Part shown: one piece after another, positions 44,027-53,494 of the stretch | How the letters are laid out: every line of letters starts with the position of its first letter | Numbering within the stretch: the first letter of the stretch is position 1 | DNA from: Pareuzebyella sediminis | Lineage (GTDB): Bacteria; Bacteroidota; Bacteroidia; Flavobacteriales; Flavobacteriaceae | Direction of reading: 5' to 3' | Assembly: GCF_008367235.1 (NCBI RefSeq) | Contig: NZ_VTZS01000002.1 | Location: 372,001-436,000 of the forward strand | DNA length: 64,000 nt | Notes under the pieces: model-generated | Database searches by the model: none | Told to the model about the DNA's origin: nothing | The model's input: the letters and a program-made list of their open reading frames with translations, nothing else | Translations under genes and position numbers: made by a program

Positions 44027-47000
44027 TGTTTATTATTGCAATTAGTGTTTTTTCACCTGCAATCGAGGACCAACTTAAAGACCGTATCTGCCCCTTGATA
44101 TGCAAAGGGAATACCTTTTGGTTGATCGCGGTATTTTTTTGAATAAGGGGGCCAAAGATACCCCATCCTAAGGAAGCATCATACCTTCCGAACTGGGGTT
44201 TAACAAGAAATTGGTTTCCGCCAAAGAAAACATCCGTTAAACCATCTCCATCAATATCTTCTACAGTTATACTGTATATAGGGGCATATTGGATTTCCTC
44301 TGGAAGAGCCCTTGCAGTAAATCGCCCATTTTTATTTACAAAGATAGTACTCTCCAATATTTTTATGTCGCAAGTAAATGCTTGGTTCAAGGCTTCTTTA
44401 GGAAAAATTGAGGCCATGTTGGCTTTTGCATAATCTTTATAGTATAACAATTTTTTTCTGAGCTCGGGAATTTGGGATATGAGCTCGTCCTTATCGACAA
44501 TAGGGTAGTAGTTTCCGTTTCTTTCTTTGGTAATAAGTTGTTCCTGAAACCCGTTCTTGTCGAAATCCGAAATAAACATGCGCATATCGGGTTCGTAGAA
44601 ATTATTCCGCCCTACATTGCCCGCTACAATATCTAAATCTCCATCATCATCTGCATCGACGAGCTCAAGGGCGGTCCACATGCCGTTCGTATCTTGAAAA
44701 CCGAATGAGTCGCTTTCATCCACGAATTTACCATTCGTTTGAATGAACGCCTTCAGGGGCATCCATTCCCCTGCTAGTATTAAATCTTTTTGACCGTCTT
44801 GGTTTAAATCTAACCATCGAGCATCGGTAATCATTCCGATATCTTTTAGGGTCTGTATTACAGTGAATTCACCACGCCCATTGTTTTGGAGGAGGTATCC
44901 TGATCCGGGTAAACCATAGGTATTCGCCTTATATCTTTCCCCAATGAATAAGTCGATATCGCCATCACGGTCATAATCTGCCGGTTTCACTACCGACGTG
45001 CTTATTGGTGATGAAAAGCTTAGTGCGGTCGATGCTTTCACAAAGGAAGCTCCATTGTTTATATAGTATGCATCGTTAAGGTCTGTAGAGTAGGCCGAAT
45101 AGGCCTTTCCCCCATGGCACACGTAAAGGTCAAGGTCTCCGTCGTTATCTCCGTCAAAGAATTCGGCGTGTGTATCCTCTGAATTTTTTTCTTCCTCGAA
45201 TGGGCCGAGCTGTTGAACATACCCTTTCGGGGAAGACAAATAGAGTTGTCCGCTCTGCGCCTTAGCACCTCCTATAAAATAATCCGGAAGACCGTCGTTA
45301 TTTACATCGGCGGTCGCGAAAGCAGGCCCTTCATTGCTATACATCTGGGGGAGTAAACGTTCATTGTTGAAATCGATATATTTATTCTCTTTGTGAAGAA
45401 AAGTAAAGGGGGGTGAAACTTTTTCAAGAAGTATCTCTTCATTTTGTGTGCCTCGGTATTCCGAAGAGGCCACATTTACATTGGGATGAACGGTATATTG
45501 CCTGTTGGTGGATAAGTCCTTCATTACCTGAGTGTTGCCGTCAGGCCATTCTATAATAAGGGAGTCGATTTTTTTGGTCTCCCCAACCCCAAAATGAATA
45601 GTTGGGGGTACACTACTCTGAAACCCTCGGGAAACGAAGTTTTCAGCGTAACTCGATTTATCATCCCCATATTTTATGATGGCTTTGGCCGCAATACCCT
45701 TGGTGTTACCCTTCTCTTGATCAAATTTTATTTGGATACTCCGATGATTCAAGGTATCCGTGTGATTTTCGTACACCATAGAGGCCATATTCACATTGTT
45801 TAAAACCAAGTCAAGGTCACCGTCATTATCGAGGTCTGCATATGCACTGCCGTTACTGAAAGAAGGTGTCTCAAGGCCCCAAGCTGCACTGCTGTTTTCA
45901 AATCGGAATCTACCTAAATTGCGATATGCCACATTCGGCACAGGCTTGGATGGCATAGCGTCAATCAGTTTTGTGATGACATTTTTTTTGTTGCTGTTTA
46001 TTTTGGCCTGAACGGCTTCTTGATTTGCCTCAAAATTAAGATAATCACGATCGAGCAGATCTTTGAAAATGCCATTGCTGATAAAAATATCGCGCAAGCC
46101 GTCATTGTCCATATCAAAAAGTAGGGCGGCCCAACTCCATTCCGTAGCCGAAACATTCGCTTGCCGGCCTATTTCCGAAAAGGACCTGTTCCCAAAATTG
46201 CGTTGTAAGGTGTTGCGGGGATACTGATAGTAATATCCTTGTTTAACCGCGAGGTCATGTTTATCCCAAGATTCGAACACTGTCTTTGTTTTTTTTCTTT
46301 CATCGCTCAGTGGCAGCATTTCGGTTACCATCAGGTCTGGAAGCATGTCGTTGTTAAGATCCGCCATGTCGGCTCCCATGGAACCCATGGATATTGATCC
46401 GAAATATGATTCCAGTTCTTCTGAAAACCCACCTTGTCGGTTGTTGATATATAGGTAATCACGTTCGAAAAAATCGTTCGAAATGAAAATATCCGTCCAG
46501 TTGTCGCTATTGAAATCTCCTAGGGTAATTCCTAGCCCAAACCCTATCTTGCTTGAATAAATACCTGCTTCCTCAGTAATATCCTTAAAATTTCCATGGT
46601 CATTTCTAAAAAACTTATTTCCGTTACCCTGCTCGTCAGGTATGTTCCGTTGATCGCGAACCAGGTCAAAACCTCCAATCGATTTTAAGGAGTTGTTCAA
46701 AACATAGGCGTCAAGATCTCCATCCTTATCATAATCAAAAAATGCAGCATGAACAGAGAGTCCTTCCACGTCGAGGCCATAGGCTTTTGAAGATTCGTTA
46801 AATGTGAGGTCGCCGTTGTTTATAAAAAGTTCATTATGTCGATTGGCCCCTCCTGGTTTCCCTGATTTGCAAACATAAATATCAAGAAGGCCATCTCCAT
46901 TGATATCGACGAAGGTGGCGCCCGTAGACCATACATTCGGACAACCCACTCCAGCTTGTTTCGTTATATCCTTAAATGTCCAATTCCCTTGATTTAGATA

Positions 47001-47261
47001 GAGCTTGTTGTCGACCATATTTCCGGTGAAGTAGATATCTTCGAGACCATCATTGTTGATGTCTCCGATAGCCACTCCGCCACCATTATAGAAATTTCTG
47101 TAGAGATAAGGGTTGAAATTTTCGGTATATACCAAGGTATTTTCAAAAGTAATCCCTGTTACCGACGAATCTTTGAGTGAAAACAATGGAGTTGCACTGT
47201 CCGTGGAATGCTTCGCACAGGATACCAATAGTAAGAATACAAGTATGCGTGTAAGCCTCAT
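43986..47261 (-). CDS. FG-GAP/VCBS repeat lipoprotein with ASPIC/UnbV domain (first copy)
   Basis: 1091 residues from the ATG giving MRLTRILVFLLLVSC, which supplies the lipoprotein signal; the longer frame starts inside a hairpin region. It has about 14 FG-GAP loops (DINNDGLED, DINGDGLLD, DYDKDGDLD, DVNNDGLPD, DYDRDGDID, DIDGDGLTD) in two blocks around an ASPIC/UnbV domain at about 510-590 (GIAAKAIIKYGDDKSSYAEN, HFGVGETKKIDSLIIEWPDG). It follows susD after 66 bases that contain a terminator-like hairpin. It shares long matching stretches with the second copy, so tandem duplication is likely. Confidence 0.87.
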   Translation of the reverse strand: MRLTRILVFLLLVSCAKHSTDSATPLFSLKDSSVTGITFENTLVYTENFNPYLYRNFYNGGGVAIGDINNDGLEDIYFTGNMVDNKLYLNQGNWTFKDITKQAGVGCPNVWSTGATFVDINGDGLLDIYVCKSGKPGGANRHNELFINNGDLTFNESSKAYGLDVEGLSVHAAFFDYDKDGDLDAYVLNNSLKSIGGFDLVRDQRNIPDEQGNGNKFFRNDHGNFKDITEEAGIYSSKIGFGLGITLGDFNSDNWTDIFISNDFFERDYLYINNRQGGFSEELESYFGSISMGSMGADMADLNNDMLPDLMVTEMLPLSDERKKTKTVFESWDKHDLAVKQGYYYQYPRNTLQRNFGNRSFSEIGRQANVSATEWSWAALLFDMDNDGLRDIFISNGIFKDLLDRDYLNFEANQEAVQAKINSNKKNVITKLIDAMPSKPVPNVAYRNLGRFRFENSSAAWGLETPSFSNGSAYADLDNDGDLDLVLNNVNMASMVYENHTDTLNHRSIQIKFDQEKGNTKGIAAKAIIKYGDDKSSYAENFVSRGFQSSVPPTIHFGVGETKKIDSLIIEWPDGNTQVMKDLSTNRQYTVHPNVNVASSEYRGTQNEEILLEKVSPPFTFLHKENKYIDFNNERLLPQMYSNEGPAFATADVNNDGLPDYFIGGAKAQSGQLYLSSPKGYVQQLGPFEEEKNSEDTHAEFFDGDNDGDLDLYVCHGGKAYSAYSTDLNDAYYINNGASFVKASTALSFSSPISTSVVKPADYDRDGDIDLFIGERYKANTYGLPGSGYLLQNNGRGEFTVIQTLKDIGMITDARWLDLNQDGQKDLILAGEWMPLKAFIQTNGKFVDESDSFGFQDTNGMWTALELVDADDDGDLDIVAGNVGRNNFYEPDMRMFISDFDKNGFQEQLITKERNGNYYPIVDKDELISQIPELRKKLLYYKDYAKANMASIFPKEALNQAFTCDIKILESTIFVNKNGRFTARALPEEIQYAPIYSITVEDIDGDGLTDVFFGGNQFLVKPQFGRYDASLGWGIFGPLIQKNTAINQKVFPLHIKGQIRSLSWSSIAGEKTLIAIINNDSTVFYKKRGNL

Positions 47262-47272
47262 TTTAGGGAGTG

Positions 47273-47305
47273 AAAAAAAAAGGGTTGTTCGTTTGAACAA
47301 CCCTT
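47273..47305 (-). terminator. Hairpin with T-run between susD and the FG-GAP genes
   Basis: Perfect 11-bp stem (47280-47290 with 47295-47305; arms AAGGGTTGTTC and GAACAACCCTT), loop of 4 bases. Read leftward it is followed by a run of 7 T (A at 47273-47279). It starts 22 bases after the susD stop and ends 12 bases before the first FG-GAP start. It may work as a partial terminator or attenuator that lowers expression of the downstream genes relative to susC-susD. Confidence 0.85.
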
Positions 47306-47327
47306 GCAATTTAAAAAAACATCTAAA

Positions 47328-48920
47328 TTAATACCCAGGGTTCTGTGTTAAAGAACCACCAGAGGCATCGATTTGAGCCTGTGGTATCGGGAATAATCTT
47401 TTGTTCGGGTCGGAGTCCGTTTTCTCCCACCAGGCATCTTCGTATTTGCCAAAGCGAATCAAATCTATTCTTCGGCTAGATTCCTGAAACATTTCTTTGC
47501 CCCTTTCGGCCAAGAAACCGTCTGCATCTATAGAGGCTAGGGGGGCGAGACCAGCGCGATCTCTCAAGGCATTTACATCGGGTAAGGCCATACTCCAGTC
47601 TCCTGCGGCACGTGCCATAGCTTCTGCCCTCATTAAGTGTACGTCACCCAATCGAACGATGGGATAATCGTTGTTCATATTTGCTCTTTGAAAGAGGGCG
47701 AAACTGAATTTCTTCATTCGTGTTCCTCCATCACGGATGGCGTTTGGCTCCAATTCATTAATTGCCGGTTTGTAATTGATGACAAGATTATCGTCATCAG
47801 CGGCATAATCAAGCAGAGGGTCACCGTTAAAATCGGTCTGGGGCCCTTCCAAAAAGTTGGCTTCCTTTCGTAAGTCGTCGTCTTCAAAACTGTTGTAAAA
47901 CTCTTCAAGTACGACAAACCCGTTCCAAGGTTGTTCATCTAACCCCCAAGTCAATTGGCTGGGGCCGTGTAAGGTCATCATATTAAAGTTCATTCCGCCA
48001 CCACCGGTCTCATCGTACTCTATCGACCATATGATTTCAGGATTATTCTCATTATTGGGTGCAAAAATCGCAGCATATCCTTCAAGCGTTTCCGGATCAC
48101 TTGGCACACCAGGCCTTTTTGCCAAGTTGGGTACCGAACAACCTACTCCACAAAGTTGGTACGGACTGTTGTCTAGAATATATTCAGAGGCCCATTGTGC
48201 TTCTTCCCAACGTGCGGTACCGGTATATACTTCAGCATTCAAATATAATTTTGAAAGAATACCCAAAGCGGCATACTGATTGATTCTATAACTGCTAATA
48301 TCAGTGTTTAGTGGGCTGGATGATAAATCCATAGTTGCGGTCACTGCGGGAATTCCAAGCGAGGCCAAAAGTTCGCTCTCTACAAAATCAAAGACTTCTT
48401 GGCGGCTTGATTGGGGGGCGTCGGCACCGGGAGCCGTTATTATTTTAACCCTGCCGAAGCCATCTAGCAATCTCCAATAGAAGTATGCTCTCAATGCCCG
48501 CACTTGGGCGGTTTGATTGGCATTTAAAGACCCTGCCAATGAGGTATTGCATTCTCCGATACCGGCATAGGAATCGTTCCATAGTTCCACCACTCGATCA
48601 TGGGTGGAGCCGTATGTATGACGATGCAATTGAATCCAGATACCACCATCAAACCAGTCGCCCCCTTTTTGGGTTACTGCAATGTCATCGGCTGTTACTG
48701 TGTTCGTAGCAAAGAAACCGGTATTACCTGCCGAACCTGCACGCAATCTAGCAAAGGGAGCCAGAAGAGCACCCCCCCCAGAATCACCACCGGCCGAAAC
48801 ACCATCATTAGAAAATTGCTGATCTTCGGTAAATGAATCCTCCAATTCATCTTCAAGGTCAGTACATGAAAATGCGATGAGCACTGTACTGAAAAGGACT
48901 ATTTTTATGTATTGTCTCAT
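47328..48920 (-). CDS. susD: SusD/RagB family nutrient-binding lipoprotein
   Basis: 530-residue outer-membrane lipoprotein (signal MRQYIKIVLFSTVLIAFSC). SusD proteins form a lid on SusC and hand glycans or peptides to it. Seen are the helical TPR-like pieces ANQTAQVRALRAYFYWRLLD, RINQYAALGILSKLYLNAEV, and the C-terminal PDVNALRDRAGLAPLASIDA, LAERGKEMFQESSRRIDLIR and KRLFPIPQAQIDASGGSLTQNPGY, which are diagnostic. The substrate is not readable; no surface glycosidase accompanies the pair. It starts 9 bases after susC. Confidence 0.96.
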   Translation of the reverse strand: MRQYIKIVLFSTVLIAFSCTDLEDELEDSFTEDQQFSNDGVSAGGDSGGGALLAPFARLRAGSAGNTGFFATNTVTADDIAVTQKGGDWFDGGIWIQLHRHTYGSTHDRVVELWNDSYAGIGECNTSLAGSLNANQTAQVRALRAYFYWRLLDGFGRVKIITAPGADAPQSSRQEVFDFVESELLASLGIPAVTATMDLSSSPLNTDISSYRINQYAALGILSKLYLNAEVYTGTARWEEAQWASEYILDNSPYQLCGVGCSVPNLAKRPGVPSDPETLEGYAAIFAPNNENNPEIIWSIEYDETGGGGMNFNMMTLHGPSQLTWGLDEQPWNGFVVLEEFYNSFEDDDLRKEANFLEGPQTDFNGDPLLDYAADDDNLVINYKPAINELEPNAIRDGGTRMKKFSFALFQRANMNNDYPIVRLGDVHLMRAEAMARAAGDWSMALPDVNALRDRAGLAPLASIDADGFLAERGKEMFQESSRRIDLIRFGKYEDAWWEKTDSDPNKRLFPIPQAQIDASGGSLTQNPGY

Positions 48921-48929
48921 AGTATTTTT

Positions 48930-51900
48930 TTAGAAATTAATATTGAGTCCCAATGTGAATGTTCTAGAAGTAAAATAACTATTTCTTCTATCGATACCTG
49001 GAGCTAGCGGATTAGCGGTTCCGGTGTTGATGCTTCCCGTATCGGTAATAACAATCTCGCCATTGGCACTATTGTTATCGCCGAAATCCGCAAGTACGGG
49101 TTCGGGGTCTGTACCTGAATATCCCGTAATGGTAAATAGGTTCTGCGCTGCCAAGGAAATCCGAATATCCTTGACATAGTCCCCGTTAATATTCCAATTA
49201 TAACCAACGGAAAGGTTGTCCAAGCGCACAAAATCAGCTTTCTCGACATAATATGAACTAAATTGGGCAGTTTTGATGTCAGACCTTGCATACTTCGTAT
49301 TGATGAAGTTATAGGAGGACTGCGACCCGATAATAGGCTCGTAAAAGGCTCGGAAGGTGTTCACTAGACTGTGACCAAAAGCTCCTCTGAAAAAGAAATT
49401 GGCATCCCAATTACCAAAGGTGAATTGATTCGTCCAACCTATCTCGAAATCAGGAATCCCTTTACCCAACACTGCGAAATCGGCATTGTCTTCCAAAGCT
49501 TGACCTTGATCAGTTATTACTTGACCGTCTCCGTTTACATCTTCGAGAATGGGAGTGCCTTGTTCGTTAACATTACCGGTAAACACTGGTCCCCAAATCT
49601 GTCCTACTTCTTCCCCTTCCCGTACCAAGATAACACTAGTGTTGTTTTGACCGGGAGATCCAAGATTCGCAATGACCTGATCTCCTTGTGGGTTTTCTTC
49701 CAAAGTGGTCTTATAGGTAGAAAACACCAATCCGGTATTATACGTTAGGCGCTCATTTTTGATGGCGTCATAATTGATGGTAAACTCAACACCATTAGTT
49801 CTCAATTTTCCTGCATTTTCATAACGTTGTGAAATACCACCGAATAAAGCGGCGTCCACGTTGACCAAACTAATGAAATCATCTATGTTTCTTGTGTATA
49901 GGTCTAAGGTTGCGGAAAGTCGGTCTGTAGCAAATTCGAAGCCAAGGTTTAACTCAGCTTTCTCCTCCCATTTCAAATCGGGGTTAGGAGCTCGAACTCC
50001 TTGACCTGTACTTGACCCGTCTGATCCACTTGTACCTGGGTTCACAGCATAGGTGGTGGCGAAAAGTCCCACTTCCGGTGGAATCGCACCCGTTACCCCA
50101 TACCCTAGACGAGCCTTTAAAAGGTTCACATTCTCTAATTCCAAGTACTTGTTCAAGTCGGCACCGACAGCTACCGCTGGAAAAAGACCCCACTGGTTAT
50201 CCGTACCGAATCGGCTAGAACCTTCGCGCCGTAGTGAGGCGTTCAGATAAATAGCATTATCGATGGTTGCGTTAAAGCGCCCGAAAAAGGCAACGATACG
50301 GTCACCATCCCTTCGATCACTATTGGCTTGAATCCGACCGGCTTCCGAAAGGTCTTGGGAGCTTTCTATGTTGTTCCTAAAGTCAAAATTAATTCCAGGG
50401 GGAAAGTCGCCCAAAGAAAAGAAAACCCCGTTGTAGTCAGATTCTTGAAATGAATACCCACCTGTCACTGTATAGGTAGTATGATCACTTATAGACCCCG
50501 TATAGGTAAGATAGCCTTCAAAAAGATCAAATCGTTCCTCTTCGGTCAAAAAATTGGCCAATCCGCGTGTCGTAGGGCTTACTGCATTTCCTAAATAGAG
50601 AGCCGTAGTCGGAAAGTATTGAGATCTGTTTCTTTTGATGTTCTGGGTAGCCATGTTTAAATTCGCTGAAAGATTATCGGTAAGTCGATAATTGAAATTC
50701 ATACTGAAATTCAGCGTATTGGTCGTTCTATCATTGTCACTCTGCCGGGCAATGGAGGCTGGGTTGAAGCTATCGAAAAGCCCCAAAGTTTCAAAGAAGC
50801 CGCCATATTGCGAAGAAGAAAACGGGAAAGGAGCATCGGCTCCGAATACAGGTGCTGTCGGGTTGTAAGTCACTGCATATCTCAGAGACTCATTAAAGCC
50901 CAATTTACTGTCCCTTCTAGTCAGGGCCGAATTGAAATCGATCTTCAAACGGTCATCGAACAGGCGGGCAGTAATGTTGGTCCTTGCATTTACTTGTTTG
51001 AAACCTGAGTTGTATAGAATTCCATCCAACTTTCTAAAGTTTCCGGAAACTCGGTAAGCGACATCTTGGGTTCCACCAACAGCGGCGATATTCTGTACAT
51101 GGGAATAGCCCGTTTGTGTCACTTCATCTATCCAGTCTGTGTTGCTTCCCAAATCATTTCCTCCGGCCTCCAAAAACTGTGGGCCATCCATAACATCAAT
51201 CTGATTTGCAATACTCGAAGTGGCAAACTGCCCATTGTACGTAAGTCGCAACGGCTGCCCGGTTTTACCAGATTTCGTGGTTACCAAAATAACCCCTGCG
51301 GAGCCTCGGGTTCCATAAATTGCTGCCGCGGAACCATCCTTTAATACGGTAATGTTCTCGATATCGTTGGGGTCGACATTATTTAAAGAACCCCCAAGAA
51401 CACCGTCAATCACTACCAAAGGTTCTTGGTTGCCCCCTATGGTCGAAATACCCCTAAGACGAACCGTGCCATTTGTATTTGGATCACCGCCTTTGTTTAC
51501 TATGGTAAGCCCGGCCACTTTACCTTGGAGTAGTTGGGTGGGGTCGTTTACCGTACCCTGATTAAAATCTTCCGAGCTAACACTTGTAACCGCCGTGGTG
51601 ATTTCTTTTTTCTGCTGGCTACCATAACCAACGACCACGACTTCTTCAAGGGCTTGTGCATCTTCCGCTAAGGTAATATCAATAGTCGTCTGTCCTGCGA
51701 CAGGTATTTCTTGACCTTTGTACCCGATATAGCTGAAAAGGAGTACAGCATCCTCTCCTACATCCGAAATGGTGTAATTTCCATCAAAATCGGTTTGGGT
51801 TCCGTTCGTAGTTCCCTTGACAACAACACTTGCTCCTGGAAGAGGACCGTTGACATCGGAAACTGTTCCGGATACTTCTTGTGCTTGTATTAGCCCGAAG

Positions 51901-51950
51901 CATAAAAATATGCCGAAGACAAACAAGTTCTTCAGTAATCTGATTTTCAT
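48930..51950 (-). CDS. susC: SusC/RagA family TonB-dependent receptor
   Basis: 1006-residue outer-membrane transporter. Signal peptide MKIRLLKNLFVFGIFLCFGLIQAQ, then a carboxypeptidase-regulatory-like domain (about 25-98, starting EVSGTVSDVNGPLPGASVVV), a TonB-box region LEEVVVVGYG (101-110), and the plug (about 115-228) with LLQGKVAGLTI, NTNGTVRLRGI and IYGTRGSAGVILVTTK. The rest is a 22-strand barrel ending FTLGLNINF. It forms the import pair with SusD. The operon promoter lies in the 338 bases shared with the LacI gene. No extracytoplasmic sigma factor or hybrid two-component gene is nearby; the LacI protein is the likely regulator. Confidence 0.97.
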   Translation of the reverse strand: MKIRLLKNLFVFGIFLCFGLIQAQEVSGTVSDVNGPLPGASVVVKGTTNGTQTDFDGNYTISDVGEDAVLLFSYIGYKGQEIPVAGQTTIDITLAEDAQALEEVVVVGYGSQQKKEITTAVTSVSSEDFNQGTVNDPTQLLQGKVAGLTIVNKGGDPNTNGTVRLRGISTIGGNQEPLVVIDGVLGGSLNNVDPNDIENITVLKDGSAAAIYGTRGSAGVILVTTKSGKTGQPLRLTYNGQFATSSIANQIDVMDGPQFLEAGGNDLGSNTDWIDEVTQTGYSHVQNIAAVGGTQDVAYRVSGNFRKLDGILYNSGFKQVNARTNITARLFDDRLKIDFNSALTRRDSKLGFNESLRYAVTYNPTAPVFGADAPFPFSSSQYGGFFETLGLFDSFNPASIARQSDNDRTTNTLNFSMNFNYRLTDNLSANLNMATQNIKRNRSQYFPTTALYLGNAVSPTTRGLANFLTEEERFDLFEGYLTYTGSISDHTTYTVTGGYSFQESDYNGVFFSLGDFPPGINFDFRNNIESSQDLSEAGRIQANSDRRDGDRIVAFFGRFNATIDNAIYLNASLRREGSSRFGTDNQWGLFPAVAVGADLNKYLELENVNLLKARLGYGVTGAIPPEVGLFATTYAVNPGTSGSDGSSTGQGVRAPNPDLKWEEKAELNLGFEFATDRLSATLDLYTRNIDDFISLVNVDAALFGGISQRYENAGKLRTNGVEFTINYDAIKNERLTYNTGLVFSTYKTTLEENPQGDQVIANLGSPGQNNTSVILVREGEEVGQIWGPVFTGNVNEQGTPILEDVNGDGQVITDQGQALEDNADFAVLGKGIPDFEIGWTNQFTFGNWDANFFFRGAFGHSLVNTFRAFYEPIIGSQSSYNFINTKYARSDIKTAQFSSYYVEKADFVRLDNLSVGYNWNINGDYVKDIRISLAAQNLFTITGYSGTDPEPVLADFGDNNSANGEIVITDTGSINTGTANPLAPGIDRRNSYFTSRTFTLGLNINF

Positions 51951-52288
51951 AAAGATTGTTTTAGTTGAGTTAAAATTCTTAACAAGCGTCGAAAATATGT
52001 AAAAATAATGTTAATTACATGCGCTGGTACGATTAAGCCCTTACGAAAACGGTTTCGTGTTAATAACTTTATCGGTTTATTATAATAATAAATAATGGAG
52101 GTTGCTTTTAAAGCATTTCAAATTATCTGTCTTTAAAATAAGAAAAAGTAGTTTAATTTCAAAAAAAGAAGATTTTGAAGGTATTCGGTTTCGATGGCAA
52201 TGCAGTTGAAACATGGCCTACTGTTAAAAAAATTAAGAATTACGGCAATTCCTAATTTTTAAGCATTAAATTCCACTTTTTAAATGAA
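51951..52288. other. Divergent regulatory region between susC and the LacI gene
   Basis: 338 bases without a gene. It contains the LacI-type operator described separately. On the minus strand TATTTTCG near 51990-51997 resembles the Bacteroidetes -7 box, with ATG instead of TTG 20 bases further upstream, so it is only a weak promoter candidate for susC. If it is right, the operator sits upstream of that promoter, and nearer the presumed promoter of the LacI gene. Confidence 0.4.
52043..52058. promoter_or_regulatory. LacI-family operator candidate
   Basis: ACGAAAACGGTTTCGT is an inverted repeat: arms ACGAAA and TTTCGT match perfectly around a central CG, with one mismatched pair between arm and centre. 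This is the usual architecture of LacI/PurR-type operators. It lies in the divergent region in front of a LacI gene and susC, so autoregulation and control of the SusCD operon are both plausible. Confidence 0.7.
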
Positions 52289-53326
52289 ATGGGCAGTTTC
52301 AAACGTAAAATAACTTTAAAGCATATTGCGAGAGAATTGGAGGTATCTATCTCTACGGTTTCGAAGGCACTAAAGAATAGTGAAGAAATTAGTACAGAGA
52401 CCAAAGAAAAGATTCAAGCCTTTGCCAAGCTGTATAATTACAAGCCGAACAATATTGCGATAAGTCTGAAGAACAAAAGAACAAAGACTATAGGAGTAGT
52501 GATTCCGGATATCGTTCACCACTTCTTTACTACTGTCTTTCGAGGAATTGAAAAATATGCCAATAATCGGGGATATAACGTCATTGTCTGTGTATCTGAC
52601 GAATCTTTTGATAAAGAAGTTATTAATATGGAACTGTTGGCCAATGGCAGTATAGATGGCTTCATCATGTCGCTCTCGGCCGAAACCCAGCAAAAGAACG
52701 ATTTTAACCATCTAAAGGAAGTCACGGAACAGGGCATCCCTTTGGTTTTGTTCGATCGCGTAACCGATGAGGTCGCTTGCGACAAGGTTATACTTAATGA
52801 TAAAAAGATAGCATACGAGGCAACAAAGAAATTATTGTTGGATAACCGTAAACGCATTGCACTGTTGACGACGGAGAGTTATTTTAATGTGAGTGAAAAG
52901 CGAAATCAAGGATATAAAAAAGCACTCAAGGAATATGGTATTGACTACGACAAAAGATTGACACTTGTTCTGCCTTATAAAGGAGTTGATGAAAGCGACG
53001 TTCGGACTTTTTTCGAAAGGCAACAAATTGATGCCGTATTATGCGTAAATGAAATCTTTGCTATTCTCGCTATGTCGGTCGCTCAAAAAATGGGATATAA
53101 AATTCCCGAAGAGATTGCAGTAATCGGGTTTACTGATGGATTGTTATCGCAATATGCTAATCCTTCGCTTACAACAGTTGCCCAACACGGCGTAAAAATG
53201 GGTGAAATTGCTGCCGAGATGCTCATTAATAGGGTAGAGGCTGAGATGGAAAGCGATGAGGAGGTGTACAGGACGGAGGTCCTTCAGGCGACTTTGATAG
53301 AAAGAAACTCCACAGTTAATACATGA
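52289..53326 (+). CDS. LacI family transcriptional regulator
   Basis: 345-residue regulator. Residues 8-28 (ITLKHIARELEVSISTVSKALK) form the helix-turn-helix, and YKPNNIAISLKNKRTKTIGV the hinge and start of the sugar-binding domain. IPLVLFDRV, NQGYKKALKEYGID, VIGFTDGLLSQYANPSLTTV and a C-terminal LIERNST follow the periplasmic-binding-protein-like fold. The genes downstream (beta-phosphoglucomutase, GH65, GH13) suggest a maltose-type effector; the divergent SusCD operon suggests it controls uptake too. A matching palindromic operator lies about 230 bases upstream. Confidence 0.94.
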   Translation: MGSFKRKITLKHIARELEVSISTVSKALKNSEEISTETKEKIQAFAKLYNYKPNNIAISLKNKRTKTIGVVIPDIVHHFFTTVFRGIEKYANNRGYNVIVCVSDESFDKEVINMELLANGSIDGFIMSLSAETQQKNDFNHLKEVTEQGIPLVLFDRVTDEVACDKVILNDKKIAYEATKKLLLDNRKRIALLTTESYFNVSEKRNQGYKKALKEYGIDYDKRLTLVLPYKGVDESDVRTFFERQQIDAVLCVNEIFAILAMSVAQKMGYKIPEEIAVIGFTDGLLSQYANPSLTTVAQHGVKMGEIAAEMLINRVEAEMESDEEVYRTEVLQATLIERNSTVNT

Positions 53327-53494
53327 TCTTTTACTGCTACTTTCCCTTGCAATGGTTTTTTGATTGTACGACTTTGTTTATTTTCACGCCTTGTTTTCCT
53401 AGCGGTATCCTCTTGTAGCGGTGAGCCTTCGTATCCCGTTACATTGATTAAAAATATATAGGATATTTACCATACTTATTTGAGCAATTTGAAT

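Noticed and set aside
36853-47261. Idea that the FG-GAP genes are RNA-binding proteins, as they are often labelled
   Set aside because: All three carry lipoprotein signals and calcium-loop propellers; they are extracytoplasmic and carry no RNA-binding fold.
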